Source: Cognatilysobacter tabacisoli (GTDB lineage: Bacteria; Pseudomonadota; Gammaproteobacteria; Xanthomonadales; Xanthomonadaceae). From it: a DNA stretch of 64,000 bases. Under the pieces are notes generated by a model. It searched no databases. It was not told where the DNA came from and worked only from the letters and a program-made list of their open reading frames with translations. Below are positions 44,615 to 53,409 of this stretch, one piece after another; position 1 is the first letter of the stretch; every line of letters begins with the position of its first letter. The position numbers and the translations under genes were made by a program. The stretch spans positions 282,635 through 346,634 of the forward strand of contig NZ_KZ987400.1 of the NCBI RefSeq assembly GCF_003586305.1, in the 5' to 3' direction.

Positions 44615-45892
44615 ATGCGCCCATCCCGTCCCGTCGCCGTGCTTGGCGGCGTCCGCATTCCGTTCTGCCGCCAGAACACCGCCTACGCGGACGTCGGCAA
44701 CCTCGGCATGTCGGTCCGGACCCTGGGCGCGCTGGTCGAGAAGTTCGGCCTGCACGGCCAGCAGCTCGGCGAAGTGGCGATGGGTGCGGTGATCAAGCAC
44801 TCGTCGGACTGGAACCTGGGCCGCGAGGCCGCGCTGTCGTCCGGTCTGTCGCCGCTGACCCCCGGCATCACCCTGCAGCGCGCGTGCGGCACGTCGCTCG
44901 ATTCGATCGTGCACATCGGCAACAAGATCGCCGCCGGGCAGATCGAGGTCGGCATCGGCGGCGGCTCGGACACCACGTCCGACGTGCCGATCGTCTACGG
45001 CCAGAAGCTGCGCCGCCGCCTGCTGGCCGCGGCCGCGGCGAAGACGCCGCGCGACAAGCTGGCCGCGTTCAAGGGCTTCAAGCCCGCCGAACTGAAGCCC
45101 GATTTCCCCGGCGTGGCCGAACCGCGCACCGGCAAGTCGATGGGCGAGCACTGCGAGGACATGGCCAAGCAGTGGAACATCGCGCGCGACTCGCAGGACG
45201 AATGGGCGCTGTCGTCGCACCAGAAGCTGGCGGCCGCGTACGAGCGCGGGTTTTTCGACGACCTCGTCGTCAGCTTCCGCGGCGTGTCGCGCGACAACAT
45301 CCTGCGCGCGGACTCGACGCTCGAGAAGCTCGCGTCGCTGAAGCCGGCGTTCGACAAGACCTCCGGCCGCGGCACGCTGACCGCCGCCAACTCGACGCCG
45401 CTGACCGACGGCGCCGCCGCGTGCCTGCTGGCGTCTGACGAGTGGGCCGCCAGGCACGGCCATGAAGTCCTGTGCCACCTGCGCGACGCGCACGTCGCCG
45501 CGGTCGACTTCGTCCATGGCGAGGGCCTGCTGATGGCGCCAACCGTGGCGGTGCCGGAGATGCTGGCGCGCAACGGCCTGACCCTGCAGGACTTCGACTT
45601 CTACGAGATCCACGAGGCGTTCGCCGCGCAGGTGCTGTGCACGCTGCGCGCGTGGGAGAACGAGGAGTACTGCCGCAACCGCCTCGGCCTCGACGGGCCG
45701 ATGGGCCGCATCGACCCGGCGAAGATCAACCCGAACGGCTCGTCGCTGGCCGCTGGCCACCCGTTCGCCGCGACCGGCGCGCGCATCGTCGCGACCGCCG
45801 CGAAGGAGCTCAAGCAGCGTGGCGGCGGCCGCTGCCTGGTGTCGATCTGCACCGCCGGCGGCATGGGCGTGGTCGCGATCCTCGAGCGCTGA
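44615..45892 (+). CDS. fadI: Acetyl-CoA C-acyltransferase (FadI-type thiolase)
   Basis: A 425-residue thiolase. The acyl-accepting Cys is in 'LQRACGTSLD', the base His pair in 'YEIHEAFAAQ' and 'AAGHPFAATGAR', and the second Cys in 'VSICTAGGMGV'. The longer length and the 'CTAGG' variant fit the FadI branch rather than FadA. It performs the thiolytic last step of fatty acid beta-oxidation. GAGGTGA sits 5 nt before the ATG. No fadJ partner is adjacent, so the multienzyme partner must be encoded elsewhere. Confidence 0.92.
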   Translation: MRPSRPVAVLGGVRIPFCRQNTAYADVGNLGMSVRTLGALVEKFGLHGQQLGEVAMGAVIKHSSDWNLGREAALSSGLSPLTPGITLQRACGTSLDSIVHIGNKIAAGQIEVGIGGGSDTTSDVPIVYGQKLRRRLLAAAAAKTPRDKLAAFKGFKPAELKPDFPGVAEPRTGKSMGEHCEDMAKQWNIARDSQDEWALSSHQKLAAAYERGFFDDLVVSFRGVSRDNILRADSTLEKLASLKPAFDKTSGRGTLTAANSTPLTDGAAACLLASDEWAARHGHEVLCHLRDAHVAAVDFVHGEGLLMAPTVAVPEMLARNGLTLQDFDFYEIHEAFAAQVLCTLRAWENEEYCRNRLGLDGPMGRIDPAKINPNGSSLAAGHPFAATGARIVATAAKELKQRGGGRCLVSICTAGGMGVVAILER

Positions 45893-46012
45893 GGGCTCGC
45901 GTTCGCTGACGCGGCCGCGGCAGCGGCCGATCCGGCAACGGCGTTGCGTCGCATGGCGAAGGTCGTCGCCGCCATCGCGGGCGGCACGTCCTGTTCGCTT
46001 TCAAGCCAACTG

Positions 46013-46034
46013 GCCCGGCCATCGACGGCCGGGC
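46013..46034. terminator. Possible bidirectional hairpin between fadI and hemY
   Basis: GCCCGGCC, a 6-nt loop and GGCCGGGC form a perfect 8-bp stem between convergent genes. No T-run follows on either strand, so its role as terminator is uncertain. Confidence 0.35.
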
Positions 46035-46083
46035 GTTCGCAACGGCAGCCGACGCCGTCAGGGCATCGGCCCCGTGACTTCGC

Positions 46084-47340
46084 TCAACCGCGCAGGCGCG
46101 GCACGCCGTGGTCGTCGCGCTCCTCGATCGCGGCCTCGTCGCCGATGCGCTGGCGCAGGTCGCGCCCCGGCAGCTCGAACGCCGGCTCGCCACGCGCGAC
46201 GCGCAGCGCGTTCGCATAGGCCAGCCGGGCGCGCGCGTCGTCGCCGCTGCCCGCATAGCCGTGGCCGAGTTCCTCCCACGCCTCGGCGCCGCCGCCGTGC
46301 GCGAGCGCGCGGGTGAGGTGCGTTTCGACCTGCGGCCACGGCTGGTCGGCGCCGCGCAGGCGCGCCAGCGTCAGCTGCAGCGCCGGGCTGCTGGGGTGCT
46401 TCTGCAGCCAGCGTTCGGCATTCGCGCGGCGCGCCTCGCGGCGGCCCGCGCCTTCGGTGACCGGCAAGCGGCCGTACAGCGCCGCCAGCGACTCGTCCCA
46501 GCGCGCGTCCAGCGCCTGCTCGATGCTCTTGGCCGCCGCGTCGTCCCAGCGCATCGCCGCCGCGCGCGTCGCGTACGCGCCAACGATCGCCGGCTCGGTC
46601 TTCAGCGCCGTCGGCAGTGCGTCCCAGCGATCGGCCAGCGCGTTGGCGTCGGCCGCCTCGCGCAGCGTGGCCTCGGCCCATGCGGCCTCGCGCCGCTGCA
46701 GCTGGGCCGGCGGCCAGGCCTGCTGCTGGCGCAGCGCGCCGAGCAGGCCGTAGGCCTCGCCGGCGCGGCCCAGCGCCGCGAGCGCATCGCCGCGCAGGGC
46801 GAGCGCGCGCGGCGGCAGCGGCTGCGCGGCCGGGTCGTCGAGCACGACGAGCGCGTCGGCGGGCCGGCCATCGGCCATCGCGACCTCGGCGGCGGCAACC
46901 GCGTACGCGCCCGGCGTCGAGCGCAGCGCGTCGAGCTGCCGCGCGACCGCGGCGTCGTCGCCGCGTGCGGCGGCGGCGTGCACCGCGGCGACCCGCAGCG
47001 CGGCGCTGGATTCGTCGTCGGCGGCCTGCGCGAGCAGCTTCTCGGCACGGCTCCATTCGCCCAGGTGCAGCGCCTCGAGCCCGTCGCGCAGGCGCGCACG
47101 CGCGCGCCGGTCGCGCTGGCGGCGCCACGCGGCGAACGGCAGCGTCACCAGCTTCCACAGCAGCCACAGCGCGAGCAGCACGCCGACCAGCAGCAGCACC
47201 GCCTTCGGCAGGTTGGTCGTGTAGTCGTACCCGCCGTAGCGGACCAGCACGTAGCCGGGGTCCTGCACGAGCAGCTGGGCGACCAGCGCGCCGGCCAGCG
47301 CCAGCGTGATCAGAAAGAGCAGGTTGCGGAACAGGTTCAT
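46084..47340 (-). CDS. hemY: HemY-type membrane TPR protein
   Basis: A 418-residue inner-membrane protein. Two N-terminal helices ('NLLFLITLALAGALVAQLLV' and 'AVLLLVGVLLALWLLWKLVT') flank the conserved 'DPGYVLVRYGGYDYTTNLP', followed by a HemY-N domain and C-terminal tetratricopeptide repeats. This proteobacterial HemY is not the protoporphyrinogen oxidase of Gram-positives. It is tied to haem synthesis mainly by operon position. It is the third gene of hemD-hemX-hemY. Confidence 0.9.
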   Translation of the reverse strand: MNLFRNLLFLITLALAGALVAQLLVQDPGYVLVRYGGYDYTTNLPKAVLLLVGVLLALWLLWKLVTLPFAAWRRQRDRRARARLRDGLEALHLGEWSRAEKLLAQAADDESSAALRVAAVHAAAARGDDAAVARQLDALRSTPGAYAVAAAEVAMADGRPADALVVLDDPAAQPLPPRALALRGDALAALGRAGEAYGLLGALRQQQAWPPAQLQRREAAWAEATLREAADANALADRWDALPTALKTEPAIVGAYATRAAAMRWDDAAAKSIEQALDARWDESLAALYGRLPVTEGAGRREARRANAERWLQKHPSSPALQLTLARLRGADQPWPQVETHLTRALAHGGGAEAWEELGHGYAGSGDDARARLAYANALRVARGEPAFELPGRDLRQRIGDEAAIEERDDHGVPRLRG

Positions 47341-47395
47341 CGGCAGGGTCCTTGTGCGGATGCGGATGCCGCCGCGCGGACGCGGCGGCGCGGCA

Positions 47396-48424
47396 TCAGC
47401 GCGACGCGCGCATCTGCCGGAGCTGCTCGAGTGTGCTGCCCAGCGTGGGCACGGCAGGTGAAAGCGGCAGCGCGGCGAGCGCCTCGAGCTGGGCGCGGCG
47501 CTCGGCGGCCAGCGTCGTGTCGTCGGAGAGCCGTTCGATCCAGCCGCCGGCGCGGCGCAGCGCGGCGCGGTAGCCGTCAACGTCGCGACGCTCGGCCGCG
47601 GCGCGCGCGATCGACAGCTCCAGCTGCAGCGCCGCCTGCGCGGCGGCGCGGTCGGACGGTTCGATCGCGACCGCGCCGACGCTGGGGCGCGCGTCGAGCA
47701 GCGGGCCGAACGCGCGCCGCCACCACGGACGCGCATCGCGCGCGTCGGCGCGGCGCGCGGTCGACGCCGACAGCGCCGTCGTCGCGAACGCATCCAGCCG
47801 CGCCATCGCGACCACGCGCGGCTCGGCCTCGAGCGCGTCGAGGCCGGCGCGCTCCTGGATCAGGGTCTGGCGCAGGCTCAGGTACGCGGGGTCATCGATG
47901 CCGTCGAGCACGCCGGCGGCCAGCGCGTACGCGCGCCGTGCGCCGTCGAGGTCGGCGGCGATCATCAGCCGCTGCTGGCCCATCACCAGCAGCAACTCGG
48001 CTTCGTCCAGCCGCAGCGCCTGCGCGCCATGGCGGTCGGGGTCGGCGAGCTTGGCGACGGTGTCCTCGATCAGCGCCGCACGCTGGCCGATGCCGAGCAG
48101 CTCGTCGCGCAGCACGCGGTTGGTCGCATCGGCCTGCTGCAGCCGGCCCGTCTGCGCGCGCTGGTCGCGGCGCAGGCCGTCGACGCGGCCCTCCAGCGCC
48201 TGCAGCCGCAGGTCCGCATCGGCGGCGGCGTCGCGCGCGCTGGCCTGGCGCTCGCGCCACTGCGACCACGCGAACGCGGCGGCGGCGAGCAGCGCGACCA
48301 CCAGCACGATGCCGGCCAGCGCGCCGCCGCCGCGGGTCGGCGGGGCCGGCGCGGGCTCGGGGTTCGGGGCAGGCGGTGCGGGGGTCGACGACACGGAGGC
48401 GGGCGCGGGCGGAGTGCCCGCCAT
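47396..48424 (-). CDS. hemX: HemX-type membrane protein (uroporphyrinogen III C-methyltransferase-like family name)
   Basis: A 342-residue single-pass protein: Pro-rich N-terminal tail, one helix ('LAGIVLVVALLAAAAFAWSQW', about 36-56), a coiled coil ('LQALEGRVDGLRRDQRAQTG') and a helical periplasmic domain. The HemX pattern 'IEDTVAKLADPDRHGAQALRLDEAELLLVMGQQRL' region is clear. Despite the family's annotation, no SAM-binding methyltransferase motif is present. It lies between hemD and hemY. Confidence 0.88.
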   Translation of the reverse strand: MAGTPPAPASVSSTPAPPAPNPEPAPAPPTRGGGALAGIVLVVALLAAAAFAWSQWRERQASARDAAADADLRLQALEGRVDGLRRDQRAQTGRLQQADATNRVLRDELLGIGQRAALIEDTVAKLADPDRHGAQALRLDEAELLLVMGQQRLMIAADLDGARRAYALAAGVLDGIDDPAYLSLRQTLIQERAGLDALEAEPRVVAMARLDAFATTALSASTARRADARDARPWWRRAFGPLLDARPSVGAVAIEPSDRAAAQAALQLELSIARAAAERRDVDGYRAALRRAGGWIERLSDDTTLAAERRAQLEALAALPLSPAVPTLGSTLEQLRQMRASR

Positions 48425-48454
48425 GCTACCGGAACGCCCGCGGCGCCAACGGCG

Positions 48455-49240
48455 CTAGCGCAGCGAACGCGCCGCGGCGGCGACCAGGTCGCGCGGCCGC
48501 GGGCCGTCGGCGACGACGATGCGGGTGAACCCGCTCGCGCGCGCGAGTTCGCCCAGGCGCGCGCTCGCGACCGCCACGCGCTGCGCCCGGAGGATCGCGG
48601 CGACGTTGGCCGGCACGCCGGCCAGCGTGCGCTGCAGCGCCTCGCCGCTCGACACCGCCAGCACCGCCGGCGCATCGAGCGCGCGCAGCGCGGCGAGCGC
48701 GCGCGGCGGCGGCGGCGTCGGCGTGCGCTGGTAGACGTCGGCGCGCCGCACCCGCGCGCCGCGCGCGGTGAGCGCCGGCGCCAGTTCGCCGCGGCCGCCG
48801 GGCGCGGTGACGAGGGCCACGTCGACGCCGTCGACCGCCTGCAGCGCCGGCAGCGCGAGCAGCCCCTCGCTGTCCATCCGCGCCGGCGACGTGACGTCGA
48901 CGACGCCGGCGCGGCGCAGCGCCGCGGCGGTCGTGCGGCCGACCGCCAGCCACGTCGCGCGCACCTCGCCCAGCGCGGCCAGCCGCGCGGCCGCGCGCAC
49001 CGCCGCCGGGCTGGTGACGACGATCACCGGCGCGGACAGCGCGCGCGCGAGCGCGTCGCGCGTGGCGCCGTCGTCGCGCGCGTCGATGCGCCACGGCGAC
49101 AGCGCGATCAGCCCCGCGCCGGCGCGCGCGGCGGCGCGGCGCATCGCGTCGTGGTCGCCACGCGGACGCAGCGAGATCACGTACCATCCCGGCGCCGTGC
49201 GCGGGCCGTCGTTCGCAGCAGTCGTCGTCGACGCGGTCAT
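48455..49240 (-). CDS. hemD: Uroporphyrinogen-III synthase
   Basis: A 261-residue two-domain enzyme that closes hydroxymethylbilane to uroporphyrinogen III in haem synthesis. HemD is poorly conserved, but 'VIVVTSPAAVRAAARLA', 'WLAVGRTTAAALRRAGV', 'RRADVYQRTP' and 'AVSSGEALQRTL' are typical blocks. ATG 49240 gives the normal length. It begins the hemD-hemX-hemY operon; hemC is not in the window next to it. It is divergent from the thioesterase gene, 69 bp away. Confidence 0.9.
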   Translation of the reverse strand: MTASTTTAANDGPRTAPGWYVISLRPRGDHDAMRRAAARAGAGLIALSPWRIDARDDGATRDALARALSAPVIVVTSPAAVRAAARLAALGEVRATWLAVGRTTAAALRRAGVVDVTSPARMDSEGLLALPALQAVDGVDVALVTAPGGRGELAPALTARGARVRRADVYQRTPTPPPPRALAALRALDAPAVLAVSSGEALQRTLAGVPANVAAILRAQRVAVASARLGELARASGFTRIVVADGPRPRDLVAAAARSLR

Positions 49241-49309
49241 CGCCACAGCTTGGCATACGCCACCGCACGCGCGCCGCCGCGCGCATCCTTCCCCCGCCCG
49301 AGCCGCGTA

Positions 49310-49777
49310 ATGCCCGACATGAATGCCGACCCCGCGCTGCAGCGCCTGCTGCACCACTACCACTCGATGCCGCCGGTGGCGGTCATGCAGCTGTCGATCG
49401 GCGGCTACGACGGCCAGCGCCTGCAGCTGCACGCGCCGCTGTCGGTGCACGTCAACGACAAGGGCTGCGCGTTCGGCGGCAGCCTCGCCTCGATGATGAC
49501 GCTGGCGTCGTGGGGGCTGGTCACGCTGCAGGTCGAAGCGGCCGGGCTGCACGCCGATGTCTACGTCGCCGACAGCCAGCTGCGCTACCTCGCGCCGCTG
49601 TTCGCCGACCTCGACGTCGAGGCCGAGCTGGCGCCCGACGCGCGCTGGGAGGACTTCGTCGCGACGCTGCGCAACCGCGGCCGCGCGCGCACGTCGATCG
49701 TCGCGCGCGCGCGCCTGCCCGGCGGCGGCAATGCGACCGAGTTCACCGCCCGCTACGTCGCGATCGCGAAACCCTGA
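49310..49777 (+). CDS. YiiD-C-type hotdog thioesterase
   Basis: A 155-residue hotdog-fold protein of the family found as the C-terminal domain of YiiD (FabY-like putative thioesterases). The signature is 'HVNDKGCAFGGSLASMMTLAS'-like around residues 47-67, with 'WGLVTLQ' following. ATG 49310 and ATG 49319 are both possible. Substrate unknown. It converges with nothing and is followed 43 bp later by a lipoprotein gene. Confidence 0.85.
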   Translation: MPDMNADPALQRLLHHYHSMPPVAVMQLSIGGYDGQRLQLHAPLSVHVNDKGCAFGGSLASMMTLASWGLVTLQVEAAGLHADVYVADSQLRYLAPLFADLDVEAELAPDARWEDFVATLRNRGRARTSIVARARLPGGGNATEFTARYVAIAKP

Positions 49778-49787
49778 CCGCAGCGGC

Positions 49788-49793
49788 TACGAT
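49788..49793 (+). promoter_or_regulatory. Candidate -10 (GC-TACGAT) for the small lipoprotein gene
   Basis: GCTACGATGAGG, 27 nt before the ATG at 49821, immediately past the thioesterase stop. It fits the recurring class. Confidence 0.4.
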
Positions 49794-49820
49794 GAGGCGG
49801 AGTTCCCATGGAAGCCGCCG

Positions 49821-50264
49821 ATGCGCCTGATCCGATTCATCGACGCGTCGCGCCGCCTGCGGGCCGTGGCCGTGCTCGCCTTCGTCGCGCTGGCGCTGTC
49901 GGCCTGCGCCAGCCAGGGCCGCGAGGCCAACGCGCTCGATCGCGAGCAGTACGCGTGGTCCGGCGCAATCCGCTGGGGCGACGTCGACGTCGCCGTGGCG
50001 ATGCTCGACCCCAAGACCCGCGCCGAGCAGCCACCGAGCGCGATCGAGCTCGAGCGCTACAAGCAGGTGCAGATCTCCGCGTACCGCGAGCTCGGCGCCA
50101 GCCGCGACGTCGCCGCCGGCACCGCGGTGCGCGACATCGAGATCGGCGTGGTCAACCGGCACACGCTGGCCGAGCGGACCGTGCGCTACCGCGAGGTCTG
50201 GCGCTGGGATGCCGAGGCCAAGACCTGGTACATCACCAGCGGCCTGCCGAACCTGGGCCCCTGA
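49821..50264 (+). CDS. Small predicted lipoprotein
   Basis: A 147-residue protein with a signal peptide and lipobox ('LAFVALALSAC'). The mature part has an alpha/beta NTF2-like look: 'REQYAWSGAIRWGDVDVAVAML', 'VQISAYRELGASRDVAAGTAV', 'RTVRYREVWRWDAEAKTWYIT'. That arrangement suggests a small ligand-binding cone fold. Function unknown. It seems to have its own -10 motif. Confidence 0.75.
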   Translation: MRLIRFIDASRRLRAVAVLAFVALALSACASQGREANALDREQYAWSGAIRWGDVDVAVAMLDPKTRAEQPPSAIELERYKQVQISAYRELGASRDVAAGTAVRDIEIGVVNRHTLAERTVRYREVWRWDAEAKTWYITSGLPNLGP

Positions 50265-50367
50265 GCCGCGCGCCGGAAGGCGCGGCGGCCGACGTCGGCG
50301 CCGCGCGCTTTTGCGCCGGCATGGGCGGTAGGCGACAATCCCGCCCCCGCTTGTTTCTGGCCCGACC

Positions 50368-50802
50368 GTGACCCTTCCCGACCTGCTGGCGTTCGCCGAG
50401 CGCCACCACCTCCTCTCGCTGGCGCTGGTCGGCATCACCCTGGCCCTGGTCTACACCGAGGTTGCGCGGCTGTTCCGCGGCTACAAGGCGCTGCGCCCGG
50501 CCGAGCTGACCGCGCTGATCAACCGCGACAACGCGCTGGTCGTCGACCTGTCGGCCAGCGGCGACTTCGAGAAGGGCCACATCGCCGGCAGCAAGTCGGT
50601 GCAGCCGAGCCAGTTCGACCCCGAGAGCAAGCTGCTCGCGTCCGCCAAGGCGCTGCCGGTGGTCGTCGTGTGCCGCAACGGGATGGCCTCCGGCGCGGCC
50701 GCCAAGCGCCTGAAGAAGGCCGGCTTCGAGCAGGTGTACTGGCTCGACGGCGGCGTCGCGGCGTGGCAGCAGGCGGACCTGCCGCTGGTCAAGGGCCGCT
50801 GA
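50368..50802 (+). CDS. Membrane-anchored rhodanese-like protein
   Basis: A 144-residue protein starting at GTG 50368. One N-terminal helix ('LLSLALVGITLALVYTEVARL') is followed by a rhodanese domain with 'ALVVDLSASGDFEKGHIAGS' and the active-site loop 'VVVCRNGMASGAAAKRL', Cys present. It probably handles sulfane sulfur. Placement before secB-gpsA is common in gammaproteobacteria, often with a glutaredoxin gene between, which is absent here. Confidence 0.88.
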   Translation: MTLPDLLAFAERHHLLSLALVGITLALVYTEVARLFRGYKALRPAELTALINRDNALVVDLSASGDFEKGHIAGSKSVQPSQFDPESKLLASAKALPVVVVCRNGMASGAAAKRLKKAGFEQVYWLDGGVAAWQQADLPLVKGR

Positions 50803-50909
50803 ACACTGGGCGGACGCGGCGGCCGCGAGTGAGCACCCGCCCGCATCCCCGCCGCTTGTGCGGGCCCGCCGGCGCCCCAACGCTGTAACCCGGCCGCGCC
50901 GGGAGCGCG

Positions 50910-50918
50910 TGCCATAAT
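50910..50918 (+). promoter_or_regulatory. Extended -10 (TGC-CATAAT) for secB-gpsA
   Basis: TGCCATAAT is a TGn extended -10 with 5 of 6 matches. It predicts a start near 50925 and a leader of about 66 nt to secB. Confidence 0.5.
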
Positions 50919-50990
50919 CGGTGTCTTCGCTGCACCTTTCCTACGTCACCCTTCTAATGCCACGCCCACGGGGCGCGCTGGAGTCACGAA

Positions 50991-51512
50991 ATGTCCGATG
51001 AAACCCTGAACGGCGCGGCCGCGCCCGTCGACGCCGCCGGCCCGGCCTTCACGGTCGAGAAGATCTACGCCAAGGACGTTTCGTTCGAGGCGCCGGGCGC
51101 ACCGGCCGTGTTCAACGAGGCCGCGCAGCCGCAGCTGCAGATGAACCTCAACCAGAGCGTGCAGCGCCTCAACGACAACGCATTCGAGGTCGTGCTCGGC
51201 GTGACCCTGACCTGCACCGCCGGCGAGAAGACGCTGTACGTCGCCGAAGTGAAGCAGGCCGGCGTGTTCGGCCTGCTCGGCTTCGACGCGGCCACCCTCG
51301 ACGCGATGCTCGGCACCCACTGCCCGGGCGTGCTGTACCCGTATGCGCGCCAGCTGATCAGCGAGCTGATCCAGTCCGGCGGCTTCCCGCCGTTCTTCCT
51401 GCAGCCGATCAACTTCGACGCGCTGTACGCCGAGGGCCTGCGCCAGCGGTCGTCGCAGCAGCTCGGCGAGGGTGGCGGCCTGGCCGACGCCGAGGCCGCG
51501 GGCAACGCCTGA
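50991..51512 (+). CDS. secB: Protein-export chaperone SecB
   Basis: A 173-residue tetrameric chaperone that keeps preproteins unfolded and delivers them to SecA. Typical blocks are '[19 protein letters not shown]', '[20 protein letters not shown]' and '[20 protein letters not shown]'. The N-terminal (about 18 residues) and C-terminal tails are variable as usual. GGAG is 8 nt before the ATG. gpsA follows after 12 bp. Confidence 0.97.
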   Translation: MSDETLNGAAAPVDAAGPAFTVEKIYAKDVSFEAPGAPAVFNEAAQPQLQMNLNQSVQRLNDNAFEVVLGVTLTCTAGEKTLYVAEVKQAGVFGLLGFDAATLDAMLGTHCPGVLYPYARQLISELIQSGGFPPFFLQPINFDALYAEGLRQRSSQQLGEGGGLADAEAAGNA

Positions 51513-51524
51513 GCCGTCGCCGGC

Positions 51525-52565
51525 ATGGCGATGTCCCCGCCTGACGCGCCCAAGCCGGCCGTCGCCGTCCTCGGCGCCGGCTCGTGGGGCACGGCGCTTG
51601 CCGCACTGATCGCCCGGCACGGTCACCCGACCGTGCTGTGGGGCCGCGACGCCGACACGGTCGCGGCGATCGATGCGCGCCACGAGAACCCGCGCTACCT
51701 GCCGGGCCTGGTGCTGCCCGACGCCCTGCGCGCGACCACCGACCTGGCCGCCGCGCTGGCCGGTGCCGACCTGGTGCTGGTCGTGGTGCCGTCGCACGCG
51801 TTCGCCGGCACCCTGCGCGCGCTCGCGCCGCACCGCCCCGCGCACGCGGGCGTGGCGTGGGCGACCAAGGGCTTCGAGCCGGGCAGCGGCCGGTTCCTGC
51901 ATGAAGTGGCCGGTGAAGTCCTCGGCGACGGCGTGCCGCTGGCCGTGGTCACCGGGCCGTCGTTCGCCAAGGAAGTCGCCGCCGGCCTGCCGACCGCGCT
52001 GACGGTGCACTCGGACGACGCCGCGTTCGCGCAGTCGGTGGCCGAGGCGCTGCACGGCCCGAGCTTCCGCGCGTACACCGGCGACGACATGCTCGGCGCC
52101 GAACTCGGCGGCGCGATGAAGAACGTGCTCGCGGTCGCCACTGGCGTCGCCGACGGCATGCAGCTGGGCCTCAACGCGCGCGCCGGCCTGATCACCCGCG
52201 GGCTCAACGAGATGCTGCGGCTGAACCAGGCGATCGGCGGCCAGCCGGAAACGCTGATGGGGCTGGCCGGGCTCGGCGACCTGGTGCTGACCTGCACCGG
52301 CGACCTGTCGCGCAACCGCCGGCTCGGCCTCGCGCTCGGTCGCGGGCAGTCGATCGACGACGCGGTCCGCGAGATCGGCCAGGTGGTCGAATCGGTGCAG
52401 ACCGCCGACGAGGTCATGCGCCAGGCCGAGCGCCACGGCATCGAGCTGCCGATCTCCAGCGCGGTGCGCGACGTCCTGCACGGCACGCTGACCCCGTCGG
52501 ACGGGCTCAAGCAGTTGCTGGCGCGCGAACAGAAGCCCGAGTACCCGACCGACCTGTTCGGCTGA
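51525..52565 (+). CDS. gpsA: Glycerol-3-phosphate dehydrogenase [NAD(P)+]
   Basis: A 346-residue enzyme that makes sn-glycerol 3-phosphate for phospholipid synthesis. The N-terminal Rossmann motif is '[20 protein letters not shown]' and the catalytic Lys lies in '[21 protein letters not shown]'-like region near residues 187-207. '[20 protein letters not shown]' is diagnostic. ATG 51525 or 51531 may be used. It ends the secB-gpsA operon before a strong bidirectional terminator. The C-terminus is somewhat longer than the E. coli enzyme's. Confidence 0.97.
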   Translation: MAMSPPDAPKPAVAVLGAGSWGTALAALIARHGHPTVLWGRDADTVAAIDARHENPRYLPGLVLPDALRATTDLAAALAGADLVLVVVPSHAFAGTLRALAPHRPAHAGVAWATKGFEPGSGRFLHEVAGEVLGDGVPLAVVTGPSFAKEVAAGLPTALTVHSDDAAFAQSVAEALHGPSFRAYTGDDMLGAELGGAMKNVLAVATGVADGMQLGLNARAGLITRGLNEMLRLNQAIGGQPETLMGLAGLGDLVLTCTGDLSRNRRLGLALGRGQSIDDAVREIGQVVESVQTADEVMRQAERHGIELPISSAVRDVLHGTLTPSDGLKQLLAREQKPEYPTDLFG

Positions 52566-52584
52566 GCACGGCGCGCGCGGACAA

Positions 52585-52612
52585 AAAAAGCCCGGCGTGA
52601 GCCGGGCTTTTT
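52585..52612. terminator. Bidirectional terminator between gpsA and the Ax21-like gene
   Basis: A perfect 12-bp stem (52585-52596 with 52601-52612, core agcccggc) has a GTGA loop. The A-run on the left and T-run on the right serve both convergent genes. Confidence 0.93.
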
Positions 52613-52631
52613 CGTGGACGGTGCGGCGCGA

Positions 52632-53219
52632 TCAGAAGCTCGCGCGCACGCCGACCAGGTACTTGGTGACGTCGTCGCCGGCTTCGATCTCGCCGACCAC
52701 GCCCCACACCGGGGTGAACTTGAACTGCGCGCCGATCGTGCCGGAGAAATCGCCGTCGAAGTCGCCGCCGTCGGTGTAGCTGCCCTTGACGTAGCCTTCG
52801 AAGTTGTCGGCCAGCAGGCCGCGCACGCCGACGCTGACGCGGCCGCCGGAGGTGTCCTCGGAGCCGCCGGGGAAGTCGACCTCCTGGCGCAGGTAGCTGA
52901 CCTCGGTCACCAGGTCGGCACGCTCGCTCAGGCCGTGGCGGTAGCCGAGGCCGAACTGCAGCTCGTTGAAGTCGATGTCGGCGCCGAAATCGTCGTTGGT
53001 GACGTTGCCGTAGCCGCCGAGGAGATAGAACGACTCGCTGATCGCGGCCGAACCGCGGATCTGGACGCCGTCGAACTCGACGTCGCCGGCGAACGCGTCG
53101 CCCGTGTCGATCTCGACGTTGGCGTAGCCGCCTTCGATGTAGGTGTAATCCAGCCCGTCGGCCGAGGCGGCGAACGGAGCGATGGCCAGCGCAACGGCCA
53201 GCGCGAGGTGCTTCTTCAT
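52632..53219 (-). CDS. Ax21-family outer-membrane protein, paralogue 2
   Basis: A 195-residue protein with a signal peptide ('LALAVALAIAPFAASA') and an eight-strand beta-barrel pattern. 'LDYTYIEGGYANVEIDTGD' and 'FYLLGGYGNVTNDDF' align with its neighbour and with xanthomonad Ax21. It ends 'KYLVGVRASF' with terminal Phe. Identity to the neighbouring paralogue is moderate, so the duplication is old. The earlier claim that an Ax21 peptide is a quorum signal or the XA21 ligand was withdrawn; the family is best seen as small outer-membrane porin-like proteins. Confidence 0.87.
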   Translation of the reverse strand: MKKHLALAVALAIAPFAASADGLDYTYIEGGYANVEIDTGDAFAGDVEFDGVQIRGSAAISESFYLLGGYGNVTNDDFGADIDFNELQFGLGYRHGLSERADLVTEVSYLRQEVDFPGGSEDTSGGRVSVGVRGLLADNFEGYVKGSYTDGGDFDGDFSGTIGAQFKFTPVWGVVGEIEAGDDVTKYLVGVRASF

Positions 53220-53334
53220 GTGTGTCCCCAAGTGATGGTTAAAGCATCGAAGCCGCGAAGCGGCGGGGCACCTTAACAAGTTCTTCACGTCGCCGGGAGG
53301 CTTGCGCCGGCACGGGGCAACCGGGCGCAAAAAG

Positions 53335-53360
53335 AAAAGCCCGGCCGGAGCCGGGCTTTT
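53335..53360 (-). terminator. Terminator of Ax21 paralogue 1
   Basis: A perfect 11-bp stem (53335-53345 with 53350-53360) closes a 4-nt loop. The minus strand continues CTTTTTG. Its GCCCGGC core is the same as in the terminator after gpsA. Confidence 0.92.
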
Positions 53361-53409
53361 CCCTCGCGACGATTCGGGGGAGAGAGAGATCGCGAGTGGT
53401 GCTTCGTGC